This document shows positions 25,791 to 36,800 of a stretch of 64,000 bases of DNA, piece by piece. Numbering within the stretch: position 1 is the stretch's first letter; each line of letters begins with the position of its first letter. The notes below the pieces were generated by a model, which saw only the letters and a list, made by a program, of their open reading frames with translations, had not been told where the DNA came from and did no database searches. The stretch spans positions 3,224,001 to 3,288,000 of the forward strand of contig NZ_CP036298.1 in the NCBI RefSeq assembly GCF_007752135.1, read 5' to 3'. Origin of the DNA: Aureliella helgolandensis. GTDB taxonomy: Bacteria; Planctomycetota; Planctomycetia; Pirellulales; Pirellulaceae. The position numbers and the translations under genes were made by a program.

Positions 25791-27614
25791 CTAGCGTTCG
25801 ATATTGTATTGCTCAAGTTTTCGATAGAGGGTCGCTCGACTAATCCCCAGGAGTTTAGCGGCATCCACGATATTGTTTTCAGTCCGTTGAAGAGCCTCCT
25901 TGATCAAACGCTCCTCCCAAATGTCGATTCGTAGGCTGTCGAATTGATCCGAAGAAACGTCGCGCAGCGACAGATCGCAAGGCTCGATTTCAGACGATGC
26001 TGCGAGGACGACGGCGCTATCGATCGCATTTCTCAGCTGTCGCACGTTGCCTGGCCAGTTGTAGGATAGCATCATTTTTCGAGCTGCGGCGGACAGCTTC
26101 AGGCTGGGGCGACCATGCTGTGCCGTAAAGTGGCCGAGAAAATGGTCGATCAACATCTCGATATCGGCTTCGCGCTCGCGCAGAGGGGGAACTTGCAATT
26201 CAAACACGCTCAGTCGATAGTACAGGTCTTCACGGAACTTCTTGTCGCGGACGTATTCGCGGAGATCGCGATTCGTGGCGGCGATAACCCGGACATCAAC
26301 GGTGACCTCTTTCGTATCTCCGACTGGCATGAAGGGGTGCCCTTCGAGGATGCGGAGTAACTTGGCCTGGCCTTCGAGGGTCAATTCACCAACTTCGTCT
26401 AGGAACAGCGTCCCGGTGTGGGCTTGTTGGAACCAGCCGGCGTGATCGCTGTCGGCTCCCGTGAAGGCCCCTTTGCGGTGTCCGAACAGTTGGCTTTCCA
26501 TCAGATCTTCAGGGATTGCAGCGCAGTTCACGCACAGTAGTGGACGATCCTTCCGAAGGCTTAGGCGATGGACAGCGCGTGAGACGAGCTCTTTGCCGAC
26601 CCCGCTCTCGCCGCGGACCAAGGCACATCCGCTGGCTCGAGCCACGCGGGCCACCCGGTCCTTGAGTCGTTGCATGCCCGATGAATTCCCGAGCAGCTCG
26701 GAAAAGTCGCCGGAGCGTTGGACGAGGCGTTGATGGTCGGCTGTCAGGCTGGCCTGGGCACGGCTGCTTTGCAGGGCCACCGAGAGCATGTTGCTGGCGG
26801 AAATAGCGAAGTCGAAGTGTGCTTGGTCAAACTTTCCCTCTTCACGATAGAGGTGGATCGCACCCATGACTTGGTCTTCGTTGAGCAGCGGGACGCAGAT
26901 TGCGTCGGCAAAACCGCTGCCTTTGGCGGAGCTGGAGATGCGGTCCTTGATCCATACCGCTTTCTGATCGCGACTCACCCGCTCGGTCAGCTTGGGGTTG
27001 AGGCGTATGCGATGCGAGAGATCGGGAGGCAGGATGAGCTGGGGTTTTAAGCCGCCCTGGTCGTCCACCCACAAGAATCCAACCGCTGTGGACTGGGTCC
27101 GTAGACGCAGGATTTCAAGTCCGGTTGCAGCCACTTCGCTGGGGGAACTGCAACGAATCAAACAAATGCTCAATTGGTACAGGTCGAGGATGTCCTGGTT
27201 GCGGTTCAACTGGAATCCCTGACTCAGCGATGGCAGGGCACTTCCCTCGCGGGAGATTTGAGCTTCGAGCAGCAATGTTTGCTCGGAAGTGTCAGAGTCA
27301 TCCTGGGGGGGGATCTCAAACAGAAGTTCACTCGAGCCAATCTGAATTCGATCTCCGCTAGAAAGTCGGTATTGCGAAATCTTCTTGGTATTGACCAGGG
27401 TCCCATTGCGGCTGTCTGCGTCAGATACAATCCACTGATTATCTTCGTAGCTAATAATCGCATGGGTGCGAGAGCTGAGTGGGTCCGACAGATGGATTTG
27501 GCAACCATTGCCACGACCAATTCGGATCGGCTGGTTGGCGTCGAGTTCGTACTTTTTCTCCGAAGCTGAACCGCGAACTACCGATGCGAAAGCTTTCATC
27601 GACAAACTATTCAT
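25791..27614 (-). CDS. FHA-GAF sigma-54-dependent transcriptional activator
   Basis: A 607-residue regulator. An N-terminal FHA domain (about 25-110; RIGRGNGCQIHLSDPLSSRT, then SDADSRNGTLV) should bind phosphothreonine. A GAF-like sensor follows at about 155-300. The AAA+ domain has Walker A GESGVGKE (335-342), the sigma54-contact motif GAFTGAD and LFLDEVGELTLEGQAKLLRI. A Fis-type helix-turn-helix ends the protein (NNIVDAAKLLGISRATLYRK). The FHA domain in place of a receiver suggests control by a Ser/Thr kinase. It is transcribed divergently from an ECF sigma gene 340 bp away. No -24/-12 promoter was recognised. Confidence 0.95.
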   Translation of the reverse strand: MNSLSMKAFASVVRGSASEKKYELDANQPIRIGRGNGCQIHLSDPLSSRTHAIISYEDNQWIVSDADSRNGTLVNTKKISQYRLSSGDRIQIGSSELLFEIPPQDDSDTSEQTLLLEAQISREGSALPSLSQGFQLNRNQDILDLYQLSICLIRCSSPSEVAATGLEILRLRTQSTAVGFLWVDDQGGLKPQLILPPDLSHRIRLNPKLTERVSRDQKAVWIKDRISSSAKGSGFADAICVPLLNEDQVMGAIHLYREEGKFDQAHFDFAISASNMLSVALQSSRAQASLTADHQRLVQRSGDFSELLGNSSGMQRLKDRVARVARASGCALVRGESGVGKELVSRAVHRLSLRKDRPLLCVNCAAIPEDLMESQLFGHRKGAFTGADSDHAGWFQQAHTGTLFLDEVGELTLEGQAKLLRILEGHPFMPVGDTKEVTVDVRVIAATNRDLREYVRDKKFREDLYYRLSVFELQVPPLREREADIEMLIDHFLGHFTAQHGRPSLKLSAAARKMMLSYNWPGNVRQLRNAIDSAVVLAASSEIEPCDLSLRDVSSDQFDSLRIDIWEERLIKEALQRTENNIVDAAKLLGISRATLYRKLEQYNIER

Positions 27615-27954
27615 TGCAAGGGGACGAACTGTTTCGCGGTTGCCCTCCCCCCCGTTCTCACGCAGGATGCTCCCCTGGAGGTGAGCGGGCGAGCGAAATT
27701 ATGGAGATTGCGAGGTAAGGAAAACCGGAACATCGTAACCCTATTTGGGTTCATTGTTAAGGCGGTGTAGGCTGGCTGGGGTTCCAAGTGGTTCCCGAAT
27801 TGCAGTCTAACCGCTAGATAAGCAGGTCCTGACGACATAAACTTGAGGCTGATCCATTGTCTCGAATGGGAGGCCGCTAGACGGAGCAACTCGGCCGACG
27901 CGGCGAACATGGAGCAATATTGCAGTTACTCTAGAAGATTGATGCAAAATAAGC
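27615..27954. other. Divergent promoter region
   Basis: About 340 bp between the sigma54 activator (minus) and the ECF sigma factor (plus). It must hold promoters for both, but no sigma54 -24/-12 element or operator repeat is evident by eye. Confidence 0.4.
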
Positions 27955-28611
27955 TTGAGCGACCATGTCGAAAAAGGAAAGGTAGCGGCCAAGGGGGATC
28001 CCAACGTCGATTTGATGCTGCGCGTGCAAGAGGGGGATGCGATGGCCTTTCAGGAGCTCGTGGTAGCCTTTGAGCCTCGTTTGCGCCGTGTTTTGCGGCA
28101 CTTGGTCAGTTCGGATTCCGTTGCCGAGGATCTGGTGCAAGATGTATTCCTGCGTGTATGGCGCGCTCGCAAGAACTACCAGCCGACAGCCAAACTTTCA
28201 ACTTGGATCTTTCACATCGCACACAACGTAGCCAGCAATGCCATTCGAGACCGAAAGCGACGCAAAGAATTCCAGACGCCACAAGGGGATGCCGCCAGTT
28301 CTGCGGTGTTTAGTATCGACCAGATGGCCATGGCGTCGACGGGAATGATGCCGGTTCGCAAATTGGATAAAATGGAACGAGCCGACATGGTGCGAACCGC
28401 CATCGAAGCTCTCAACGAACGCCAACGCATGGCGCTCATGCTGAGTCGATTTGAATGCTTGAGTTATCAAGAAATCGCCGATGCGATGGAGTTGACGGTG
28501 CAGGCCGTCAAGTCCTTGTTGAGCCGCGCGCGAGTGAACCTCAAAGTGCTGCTCGAGCCCTACGTCGAACAAGGACACCTACCAGGCCAAGATCAGTCCA
28601 CGGATGCTTGA
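27955..28611 (+). CDS. ECF-subfamily RNA polymerase sigma factor
   Basis: Up to 218 residues. Region 2 reads RRVLRHLVSSDSVAEDLVQD then KLSTWIFHIAHNVASNAIRD. Region 4 reads ALNERQRMALMLSRFECLSY then EIADAMELTVQAVKSLLSRA. These are close to the RpoE-like ECF consensus. The start is uncertain: the longest form uses TTG at 27955 without a clear ribosome-binding site, and an in-frame ATG lies at 28015. The next gene, 41 bp downstream on the same strand, is a membrane protein with an anti-sigma-like N-terminus, so the pair should form a regulated sigma/anti-sigma unit. Confidence 0.92.
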   Translation: MSDHVEKGKVAAKGDPNVDLMLRVQEGDAMAFQELVVAFEPRLRRVLRHLVSSDSVAEDLVQDVFLRVWRARKNYQPTAKLSTWIFHIAHNVASNAIRDRKRRKEFQTPQGDAASSAVFSIDQMAMASTGMMPVRKLDKMERADMVRTAIEALNERQRMALMLSRFECLSYQEIADAMELTVQAVKSLLSRARVNLKVLLEPYVEQGHLPGQDQSTDA

Positions 28612-28652
28612 TGGCCCAATTATCGATTTAGTACAGGAGGTCGATGCGAATC

Positions 28653-29927
28653 ATGACAATGCCCATTGAATTCGATGATGAAAGCCTCGTTGCATTCCTC
28701 GATGGTGAACTGCCTGCGCCCGAAGCAAGCGTCATAGAGTCCGCTCTCGAGTCCGACGCCAGCCTGCAAAACCGCGTCCGCACATTACGCAATACATGGG
28801 ACTTGTTGGGGGAGCTGCCCGAGGTGCAGCCCAATCCTGTGCTGGCCCAGTCCACCATCGAGATGGTGGCACTAGCGGTGGACAAGGAGTCGCGTTCCTG
28901 GATCAGCTGGCTGGCTGTCCAACGCTGGAGGATTCTCGGATTGGCGTGCCTGCTGGCTCTGCTGGCCGGAGCGAGCGTTAGCCGCTCGACGGCCAATGGA
29001 GAACGCACCGCCGTCCTCAATAATCTCCATGTCTTAGTCGAATACTATTCTCTAAAAAACATTCCGTCACCAGAATTCCTGGAAGGCTTAACGAGCATCG
29101 ACAATCTGTCTCAGCTCGGCAAGCCCAGTAGCGTGGCGCTGATGGTGCAGTCTGAATTGCCTTTACAGGTCGAAGAACGCGAGCAATGGATCGAGGAGTT
29201 AGATGTCAAAGCTCGTGGGCAATTGGAAGCTCGCGCGAAGGAATTCAATGCCCTGCCACCCGGCGAACGCCAACGGATTCTAGCAATCGCAGACTATATT
29301 CTGTCCCAGCCGGAACGGGCCGCCGAGTTGTTCGAATGCGCTCGCAACTACGAAATACTACTTTCGACTGCACCCGCTCGCTTCCCACAAGAACTGGGCA
29401 ACCAGCCGCTTGACGAGCAAATGGCCCTCATCCGACAGCAGGCGAACAAAGAGGCCGCCTTTAACTATGTTCTCAGCATCAGTGACTATTTTGCCATCCA
29501 GCAGTGGCTCGATGATCTGAGTACCAAAATTCTCGCCGATCCCAATGGCGGCGCCTTTACCCTGTATTCCGAATGGATCGAGCAGCGGATTTTTGAAGAG
29601 CTCTCGCGTGCAGATGAAGCCAATTCACTGGTTACGCAAATTGACGTCGAAGACTTAATTCAAAGGCGTCTATCGGCTCCCGCCCGGAAGCTGTTGCTCG
29701 AAATTGCAGACCCCACAACGCGCCGCAATGCACTCTATCTGTGGGTTACCTCCGTTGTCCAATCACCCGGGGATCTGTCCAGTGCAACGCTCGCAGGCCA
29801 GGAAGATCTGCGGAGACCCTTTAAAGCCTTGAGCGAAGAGCAGCGTGAACTACTTCAGCTGATGCCCGCCGCTAAGGTCCACGAAGATCTACGCTCCCGA
29901 TTGCGCGGCGCCCAATCCGATTACTAG
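28653..29927 (+). CDS. Membrane-bound putative anti-sigma factor
   Basis: About 424 residues. Three in-frame ATGs (28644, 28653, 28659) follow AGGAGG at 28635-28640; 28653 has the best spacing. The acidic N-terminus (EFDDESLVAFLDGELPAPEA) is the non-zinc anti-sigma-type module, with no HxxxCxxC motif. One membrane segment lies at about 94-112 (ILGLACLLALLAGASV). The large outer part is helical, rich in Leu, Glu and Arg, and has no recognised domain. Its place directly after an ECF sigma gene is the main support for the role. Confidence 0.75.
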   Translation: MTMPIEFDDESLVAFLDGELPAPEASVIESALESDASLQNRVRTLRNTWDLLGELPEVQPNPVLAQSTIEMVALAVDKESRSWISWLAVQRWRILGLACLLALLAGASVSRSTANGERTAVLNNLHVLVEYYSLKNIPSPEFLEGLTSIDNLSQLGKPSSVALMVQSELPLQVEEREQWIEELDVKARGQLEARAKEFNALPPGERQRILAIADYILSQPERAAELFECARNYEILLSTAPARFPQELGNQPLDEQMALIRQQANKEAAFNYVLSISDYFAIQQWLDDLSTKILADPNGGAFTLYSEWIEQRIFEELSRADEANSLVTQIDVEDLIQRRLSAPARKLLLEIADPTTRRNALYLWVTSVVQSPGDLSSATLAGQEDLRRPFKALSEEQRELLQLMPAAKVHEDLRSRLRGAQSDY

Positions 29928-30163
29928 GGCTCGCGGAGGAAGGCGTCGAGAGGATCGATATCTCGTTGGTCCGGGGCACCGAAGTGTTCGCGGCCGGTCC
30001 CGCTCGCTTGCACCGCGGATGGTTCGCTCAGCAACGCTTCTTTCTCAATCGCAGCTCGGTACCGGCGGCGTGTACCCCCGGTATTAACTGGGACTTGCAC
30101 CCGCCCTTGAGCTAGGATGGTAGACGCAATAGTGCGATTGTGATCTCGCAATATCGCAACCCA

Positions 30164-30460
30164 CCGCGTGAGAGTATCGCAACCCGCCGCGTGAGCAAGG
30201 GAATGTAGTTGCAGCTACAGCATGGTTGAAGCTGCTACCGCCACGGAATAGCCTCAACAGGTCCAAGCAACCTTCAACGCCCTGTCCCAATCGCCGCCGC
30301 GTGAGAGTATCGCAACCCGCCGCGTGAGCAAGGAAATGTAGTTGCAGCTACAGCGTGGTTGAAGCTGCTACCGCCACGGAATAGCCTCAACAGATCCAAG
30401 CAACCTTCAACGCCCTGTCCCAATCGCCGCCGCGTGAGAGTATCTCAACCCGCCGCGTGA
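30164..30460. repeat. 133-bp tandem repeat, two full copies and a partial third
   Basis: Unit 1 spans about 30164-30296 and unit 2 spans 30297-30429; a third begins at 30430 and breaks off near 30460. GTGAGAGTAT recurs at 30168, 30301 and 30434, exactly 133 bp apart. The two full copies differ at only three positions. Each unit contains CCGCCGCGTGAGCAAGG and an inner inverted segment (TGTAGTTGCAGCTACA). No coding sense was found. Confidence 0.85.
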
Positions 30461-30576
30461 CGGGCTGTTGATTTAATAGCGCCTTGAGTTTTGACGTGTA
30501 GGTCGCACCCCTAATCGCCCTGTAGTGGCGACCACCTATCCTTGCTCACGCGGCGGCTTACTATTTCAACAGCCCG
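30461..30576. repeat. Inverted-repeat element next to the 133-bp array
   Basis: Left arm CGGGCTGTTGATTTAATAG (30461-30479) and right arm CTATTTCAACAGCCCG (30561-30576) are inverted copies with a small mismatch. Between them lies CCTTGCTCACGCGGCGG (30540-30556), the reverse complement of the CCGCCGCGTGAGCAAGG motif in the tandem units. It resembles a small non-autonomous palindromic element. Confidence 0.65.
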
Positions 30577-30817
30577 GTGAGCAAGGATGGAAGAGACTAT
30601 CGCTTGCTTGCAAGCTCGACCGGTCCGTTACCCACCCTGTGACGACAAGTTGACGTAGGTGGGGTTGGGAGCTTTCCGTGCGGTAGCTTTGCCCATCACT
30701 TGGCAGCGGAAGTTACCAGTCCTCGCACGCAGCGGGTTGCGATTTTACAACCTACTGCACGCGACCCCACGCGGCGGCTGGACATTGGAGCCGACCGCGC
30801 GGACTTCGCGTGCCACT

Positions 30818-33800
30818 TCAATTCTGCTGCTCATCGGTGACGATGACATCAAAGTCTCGGCTGTTGCCGGCTAACTCGGGAGCGTACATGCCCTGAATCG
30901 TCGCTGGCAGGGCCGTGAAGGTACCCGGCGTTTCACTGCGGAACTGGTAACGCAGCGAGTAGTTGCCTTGGGGAAGCTGGCGAATGCAGAGGCCGATGTG
31001 TGTATCGCGGAACTCACGATAGATGGGCAGCCCCCCGGAATAAAAATATCCACTTTGGGATTCGACTGCTTCAAGGCACGCGGGCTTGCGATCTTCGATC
31101 AGGATGTATTCGTAATCGTTCTTACTTTCGACCAGCAATTCAACTTCCACCAACACGCCGCTTTCCACTGTTTGAAGATCGTCCAGTAGAACACGGTTGT
31201 AGCCTGATTTCTTCGCGTCAAGCACTCCAGCTTGGGCATCGGGAATCTGTAAATCTTTCTGGACAGGGTCGAGTCGGTAGTAGCGACGTTCAACCTTGAC
31301 TTCTAACCCCGCTGCCTCAATTTCTTCTTCCAACGTGAAATTAGTGGAGTAGGCGTTCCAGTAAAGGTTTCCCTCTCCGCTACGACGAATTTCTAGCTGA
31401 TGGGTACCAGCCGGGACCGCATTCCCATGAATCTCAATCGTATTATCGACGCTGAACAAGTTTTCGGGAGTGAAATCGACTCGGCCGAGTCGTTTGCCTC
31501 CCAGATAGACTTCGGCGGACATGTTCGCCTGGTTTTCTCCCGAGGCGGTTAGGTAGTCTCCGAATGCCTCAACCACCAAGGCGGTATCGCGGGTGCTGTT
31601 CCAGTACGTTGCATGTTTGCGATTGTTCAGCAAGTACTTGACGACTCGCGGGGCTGTCTGTCCTTGTGGATCGGTCGCAGCCAGCAGCTTAAGATACAAC
31701 GCATTGGCCTCGATGGAGCTGCCGTACCAGTTCCACCAACTTGCATCGTTCTTCAGGAAGGCGGTTTCGTTTTCAGCGTCCTGTACGAGGAATTGCTCGA
31801 TATTGCGTCGGAGCATGGAGGTCTGTTCCGAATTCCCGAGGGCATGTGTGGCCCAGGCGAATAGCGTCATGCCGTAGACGCTTAAGTGGCCGCGCGAGTC
31901 GTACAACCGCTGTTGCATCTCTGAGTTGGCTTCAGTGGCTTGCTCTTTTCCAAGGACTAAAGTGTGGAAGACGAGCGCGTCCAAGTTGTCGGGATGCGCC
32001 TTGAAGGGGTGGGTCTTATCCGACCAATTCTTAAGTTTCAAAAGCTCATTGGTTTGATAGGTCGCAAGCCATTGCAGCCCTCGTTGCAGCACGTCGGGCA
32101 CGATGGCCTCTCCATTCTGTTGAGCAATCAGCAGACCTCGTACCACAGTTGCTGTAGTGTGGGCGGTGCTAAATTCTCTAGGACCACTGAACCAGCCCCA
32201 GCCCCCGTCATTGCATTGCATGTCGGTCAATCGCTGGATGCCGGCAGCCACCATTTCATCGACGAGTTGTTCGTCAAAGACGGCTGTTCGATCAAACCGC
32301 TTCCACTGCGACGCGCGCGATGCGGGATCGCCCAGCTCCTGCGCATTGAGGTTGGCTCGGCGGTCTTTGAGACTAGCCATATCAACCCCCATCTTCTGCA
32401 AAATCTGTTGCGTAATTACCGAGGGTAGGAAGCGGTTGAGCGTCTGTTCGGTACAGCCGTAGGGATACTCAGCCATGTAGGGGAGTGCGTCGACCATGGC
32501 CGCAGCCAGCGACGGGCTGAGACGCACCGTAAATTTGGATTGTTCGATACGCCGCTGTGCTGGGATAGCAATGCTAACGGAGTTGCTCGCTTGGTCGCCG
32601 CGAACCGTACCTGCCACGGCATCCGTTTTCAGGATGCCATTGACCAGGACTGGTAGCTTGAGCTGCATCGCATCGGAAGCGTCGCCAGATGTTGCAATAG
32701 CGGTCAGGGCAACCGTGCCTTCCGCCAAGGCGTTGAGTCGCCAGTCGACGCGAGCCTGCTCATGGGCGCCGATCGTCACCGTTCTTACTCTGGTCTCTCT
32801 GTCGGCAAATTCTATCTGCGTCTCCCCATCAATCTCCAGGCGAACTTGAACTTCTTGGGCTGTCGGCAGGTCGTTATGGACGATCCCCGAGATCACCACT
32901 TGATCTCTTTCCACGACAAAGCGAGGCGTTTGCAGTCGGATGAGCAGCGGTTTGCGAGTCACTGCCTCGGTCTGCCCACTTCCGACCTTGGTCCCGTGTC
33001 CCACTGCCCAGCTTTTCATCCGCCAGCCGGTAAGATTTTCGGGCATGTTAAATTTGGCCATTGCCCGCCCTTGGGAATCGGTGGTCACCGCGGACAACCA
33101 CAGAGCGGAATCGGCAAAGTCCTTGCGAATGGCGGGAGTCGCTGCAGTCGCTGGGGGCGTTGCGGCAACTCCGCCTCCCATGCCTCCGCTCTTCTCCATA
33201 CGCATGCCGGCTGAAGCGTCCATGCTCATAGCACTCATGGGAGCAAATCCACCGTAGCCGCCTCCCATCGCTCCACCAAAATCACTGGTGCCGAACAGTC
33301 GCCCGCCTGGGGCACCGCCACCTAGCCCCAAGCCCCGAGCGAGTCCGTCGCTCATCGATTCCCCATCGTCCGCGATTGAGTTGCCAAATATTCCGAGAGG
33401 TTGCAGCGGATAAATGTCGTGGATCGACAGGGGGCGACTGACGAGCTCAGCGTTGGACGATTGTTGTGGTGAGTGCTGCCGTCGCCATTTCCAAAAGAAC
33501 TCGCGAATGTCTTGTGGGAGTACGTCGGAGGCGATTTGTTCGAGGGAACGATCGTAGACCGCGATGGCACAGGAACCCGAGACCGGGTGGCCGTCGGGAT
33601 CGGTCACAACAATCGAAACTTGCGCCTCCTCACCGGGAAGGTACTCCGCTTTGTCCGCGTTCATCTCGACATTCAATACACGGTCCGCCGGAGGAACAAT
33701 GATCTCTCTGGTGGCCGAATGCAGGTTGCCATCGTAAACGGTGTAGGCTTCCACGAAAAAATTTGGCTGGTCGCTGCCAAGCACCGGGATCTCAACCACA

Positions 33801-36800
33801 GCGGTTTTCCCCATGAGCTGCACAATCTGTGGCTGCGGATAAACTCCTTCAGAGGGACGTACAAACAAAACGACTCGGGCATCTGCATGTTCTGAGGCCA
33901 CAAGCAATCGCACTTTATCTCCAGCCGCATAGTGGGGCAAATCGGGAGTCAGCTCCAAAGCGTTGTAGCGAAAATCACTGTCGGTCGAACCTTCACCACG
34001 CACGGTCAGAATGTAACCACCTTCCACTTCGCTGGTGCCCGGCCCTTTAAAGCGAGTGCGTATGCGGTACTGACCAGCGTCTGCAGCCGTCAGCGGGTGT
34101 GTCAGAAATCCATTCGCATCGGTCTTTACCGCTGCAGAATAAACACTACGCTCGCTAGGAGTGCCCGCCTCATCGTAGGTGATGTGCATTAATTCAAGCG
34201 TGCCAGTGACTTCCACGTCGGTTCCGTCGAGCATTTGTGTTTGAAAGCTCGCGTCGATACGCTGGCCTACTTGGTAGTATCCACGATCCACCCAAGTGTA
34301 GACCTTGAAGGGAGCCTGCGAAGCAATGGTCTTTCCTACAGCGGATATCGTTCGCCGCGAGGAGTCTCGTACATCGACGGAGATCGTGTATTCATGATCC
34401 TCGTCCCCGTACAACGCTTTGGCCAGTGAGGTGTCAATCTCAACGGTCGCTTCTCCGCTCCCATCCAAACTCAACTCTTGCTCCAAAACCAGTTCCGGCG
34501 GCTCATTGCCATAACGCGGGTACCACCATGGAAAAGGCGAAACGCAGCCCGCCCAGCCCTTCCAACCGGGATACCAGATGTAGTCCTCTGCGAACCACCA
34601 GTAACCGGGGTCGTAGCACCAGTCATAGGGGCGAACCGGATAGTAATTATCTCGATAAGTGCTGCGCTCGACTTTTACATTGACCACAGCATCGGTGACG
34701 GGGGCTCCGAAATAGTACTTGGCCTGAATGCGTGCCGAGATCGTGTCGCCGAGTGCTACCGGCTCTTGAGGTGATAGGACTTTGACTTCGAACTCGGGCT
34801 TGCGGTATTCTTCCACTCGAAAAACGGCATTGGATTGCAAGTCAAGTCGTGGAACACCGTTGGCCGGGTCGATGGACTCGACCGAAAATCGATAGGTTCC
34901 GAGTGACGTTGTTTTAGGGAGCTCAAATTCAACGTCGCACGCTCCAAACTCATCGCTGGTAACTGCCTTGGCGAAGACTTGGTTGCCTTGTGCATCGTAG
35001 GCATGGAAGCTGATTGAACGATGGGCCAGGGGAGGAGCTGCTTCGTCTCCATAGACGGTCTGAGCCACCCAGAATTTGGCCTTCACGGTGTCGCCCGGAC
35101 GATATAGGGGGCGATCGGTAACTCCGTAAGCTTTAGCTTGTGAAAGTGTCTGCAACTGGTAGTTGTTGCGAAGCCAGATGTGTTGGAAGTCGAGCAAGGC
35201 GAGACGTCCATCCGCAGTGCGGGCGACCGTGAGCCATTGCAAATTGCCGTCGAGCCGGACGCGGGCTTGCCCTTCCGAGTTTGTCTTTTGAGCACGATTC
35301 TCAGTGTTATAGCGGCGTGCTTGAGACGGAGGGGTATTATTCTTGTGCCCGAAGCCGAAGAACTCGAGGTTCGCGCCTGCGATGGGTTTTCCGGTCGTTG
35401 CATCTACCACGTCCAGAAGCCATTCTCCTGCTAGTGGCTTGCGAATTACGATGGTATCTTGAATCCAAAGTAAGCAACGGGCTAGATGCGCCTTGTCGTT
35501 AACGTCGGCCTCGATCAGATATAGGCCGGCCTTTTTTAAGGGGGTGTCAATCGCTTGACGCCGGTCCCAGTGATTCTCCCGCGATTCAACTTCGGTCTGC
35601 CACTTCACCGGAGCATCGATAAGATATTTTTCAGCAATTTGTCCTTCAAACAAATTGGATGGCACCGAAAGCTGAGGAGGGTAGACTCCCTTGAGACCTC
35701 CGAATTGGTTGCGGTCCTGATTTGTAAAATTCCGGTAATACTGCTTGGTATCCGTGATGAGTTTTTCCAAGTCGACTCGCCTGGCGGATAGCGAAATCGT
35801 ATTGGTATTGCGGAAGAGTACGCTTAGCTTGGCTGGCTCACCAGCAACCTGACTCGGGACCGGATCAAAGGCAAGCCGTGGTTCAACAATACTGTCGAGC
35901 AGTTGTTGTCGCACTTCTGGATTGTTGTCGAAGCGAGAAATACTGTCTCGCAGAAGTTCCGCCGCTTTCGGATACTGCCGCCGATTCAGGAAAATTTGAA
36001 CCAATTTCGATAACGCCTCTTCTGCAACTCTTTGATCGTCCACGTTGGGAGCTGACAGTTTTTGATAGACGCGGATCGCGTTGAAGTCATCGGGGAGCTC
36101 AATGCGTTGGATGCCATTGGCCAAACGGGCGAGGGTTTCACTTTCTTCCAATGTATGGAGCGACAAACGCTTCGTCTGGATCTCTTCCGCATCGTTGTTG
36201 CCGCCTCTGAAGATCCATTGTTCGGCCTGCAGAGTTTCGACGGAAAATTGTCCTGACAGAAACTGAGCCCATTGCAAGCTCGCCTGAGGAGCAACCTGGG
36301 GAGCTCGCTCTGCCTGCGCTAGTGCCCAGCGGAAACGCGCGCCATCGCTCGCGGCCGTGCCTAAGCTTTCGGGCAGGTCGTAGAACACCGGCGTGCCCGA
36401 TGCATCAACAGGGGCATAGCGGGCTGGCCCGTAACCTGCACTGTCGAAGTCCAAATAGTCGGGCTCGGCCGTAAGGTCGGTGAGAGCTTGCAAGCGCCAA
36501 GCTTGGCGAGTGTCGCGATTGTGTAAGAGTGTTTCGGCAAATCGAAGATGCAGTTTGGCCAATTCTGCTGGTTCGATCGTCGAATCTGCTTGGGAGGCAA
36601 GTTCCAAGGCGCGGTGTCGCCACTTGAGGGCCTGGAGACGATCCTGTTCGCCCACGGATATTCCCATTCCACCTGCCCCACCACGCCCGGCGTAGCCGCG
36701 CCCATGCCCCCGAGAGAATTCCTGGTCTGCCACCGTCCCATAGGGGATGCTGCGGAGGAGGATTTCGGCAGCGGTATCGAGTACTTGATAGGCCCTTCCA

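Noticed and set aside
29924-30151. Minus-strand frame of 75 codons
   Set aside because: It overlaps the end of the anti-sigma gene and lacks a ribosome-binding site; composition is not convincing.
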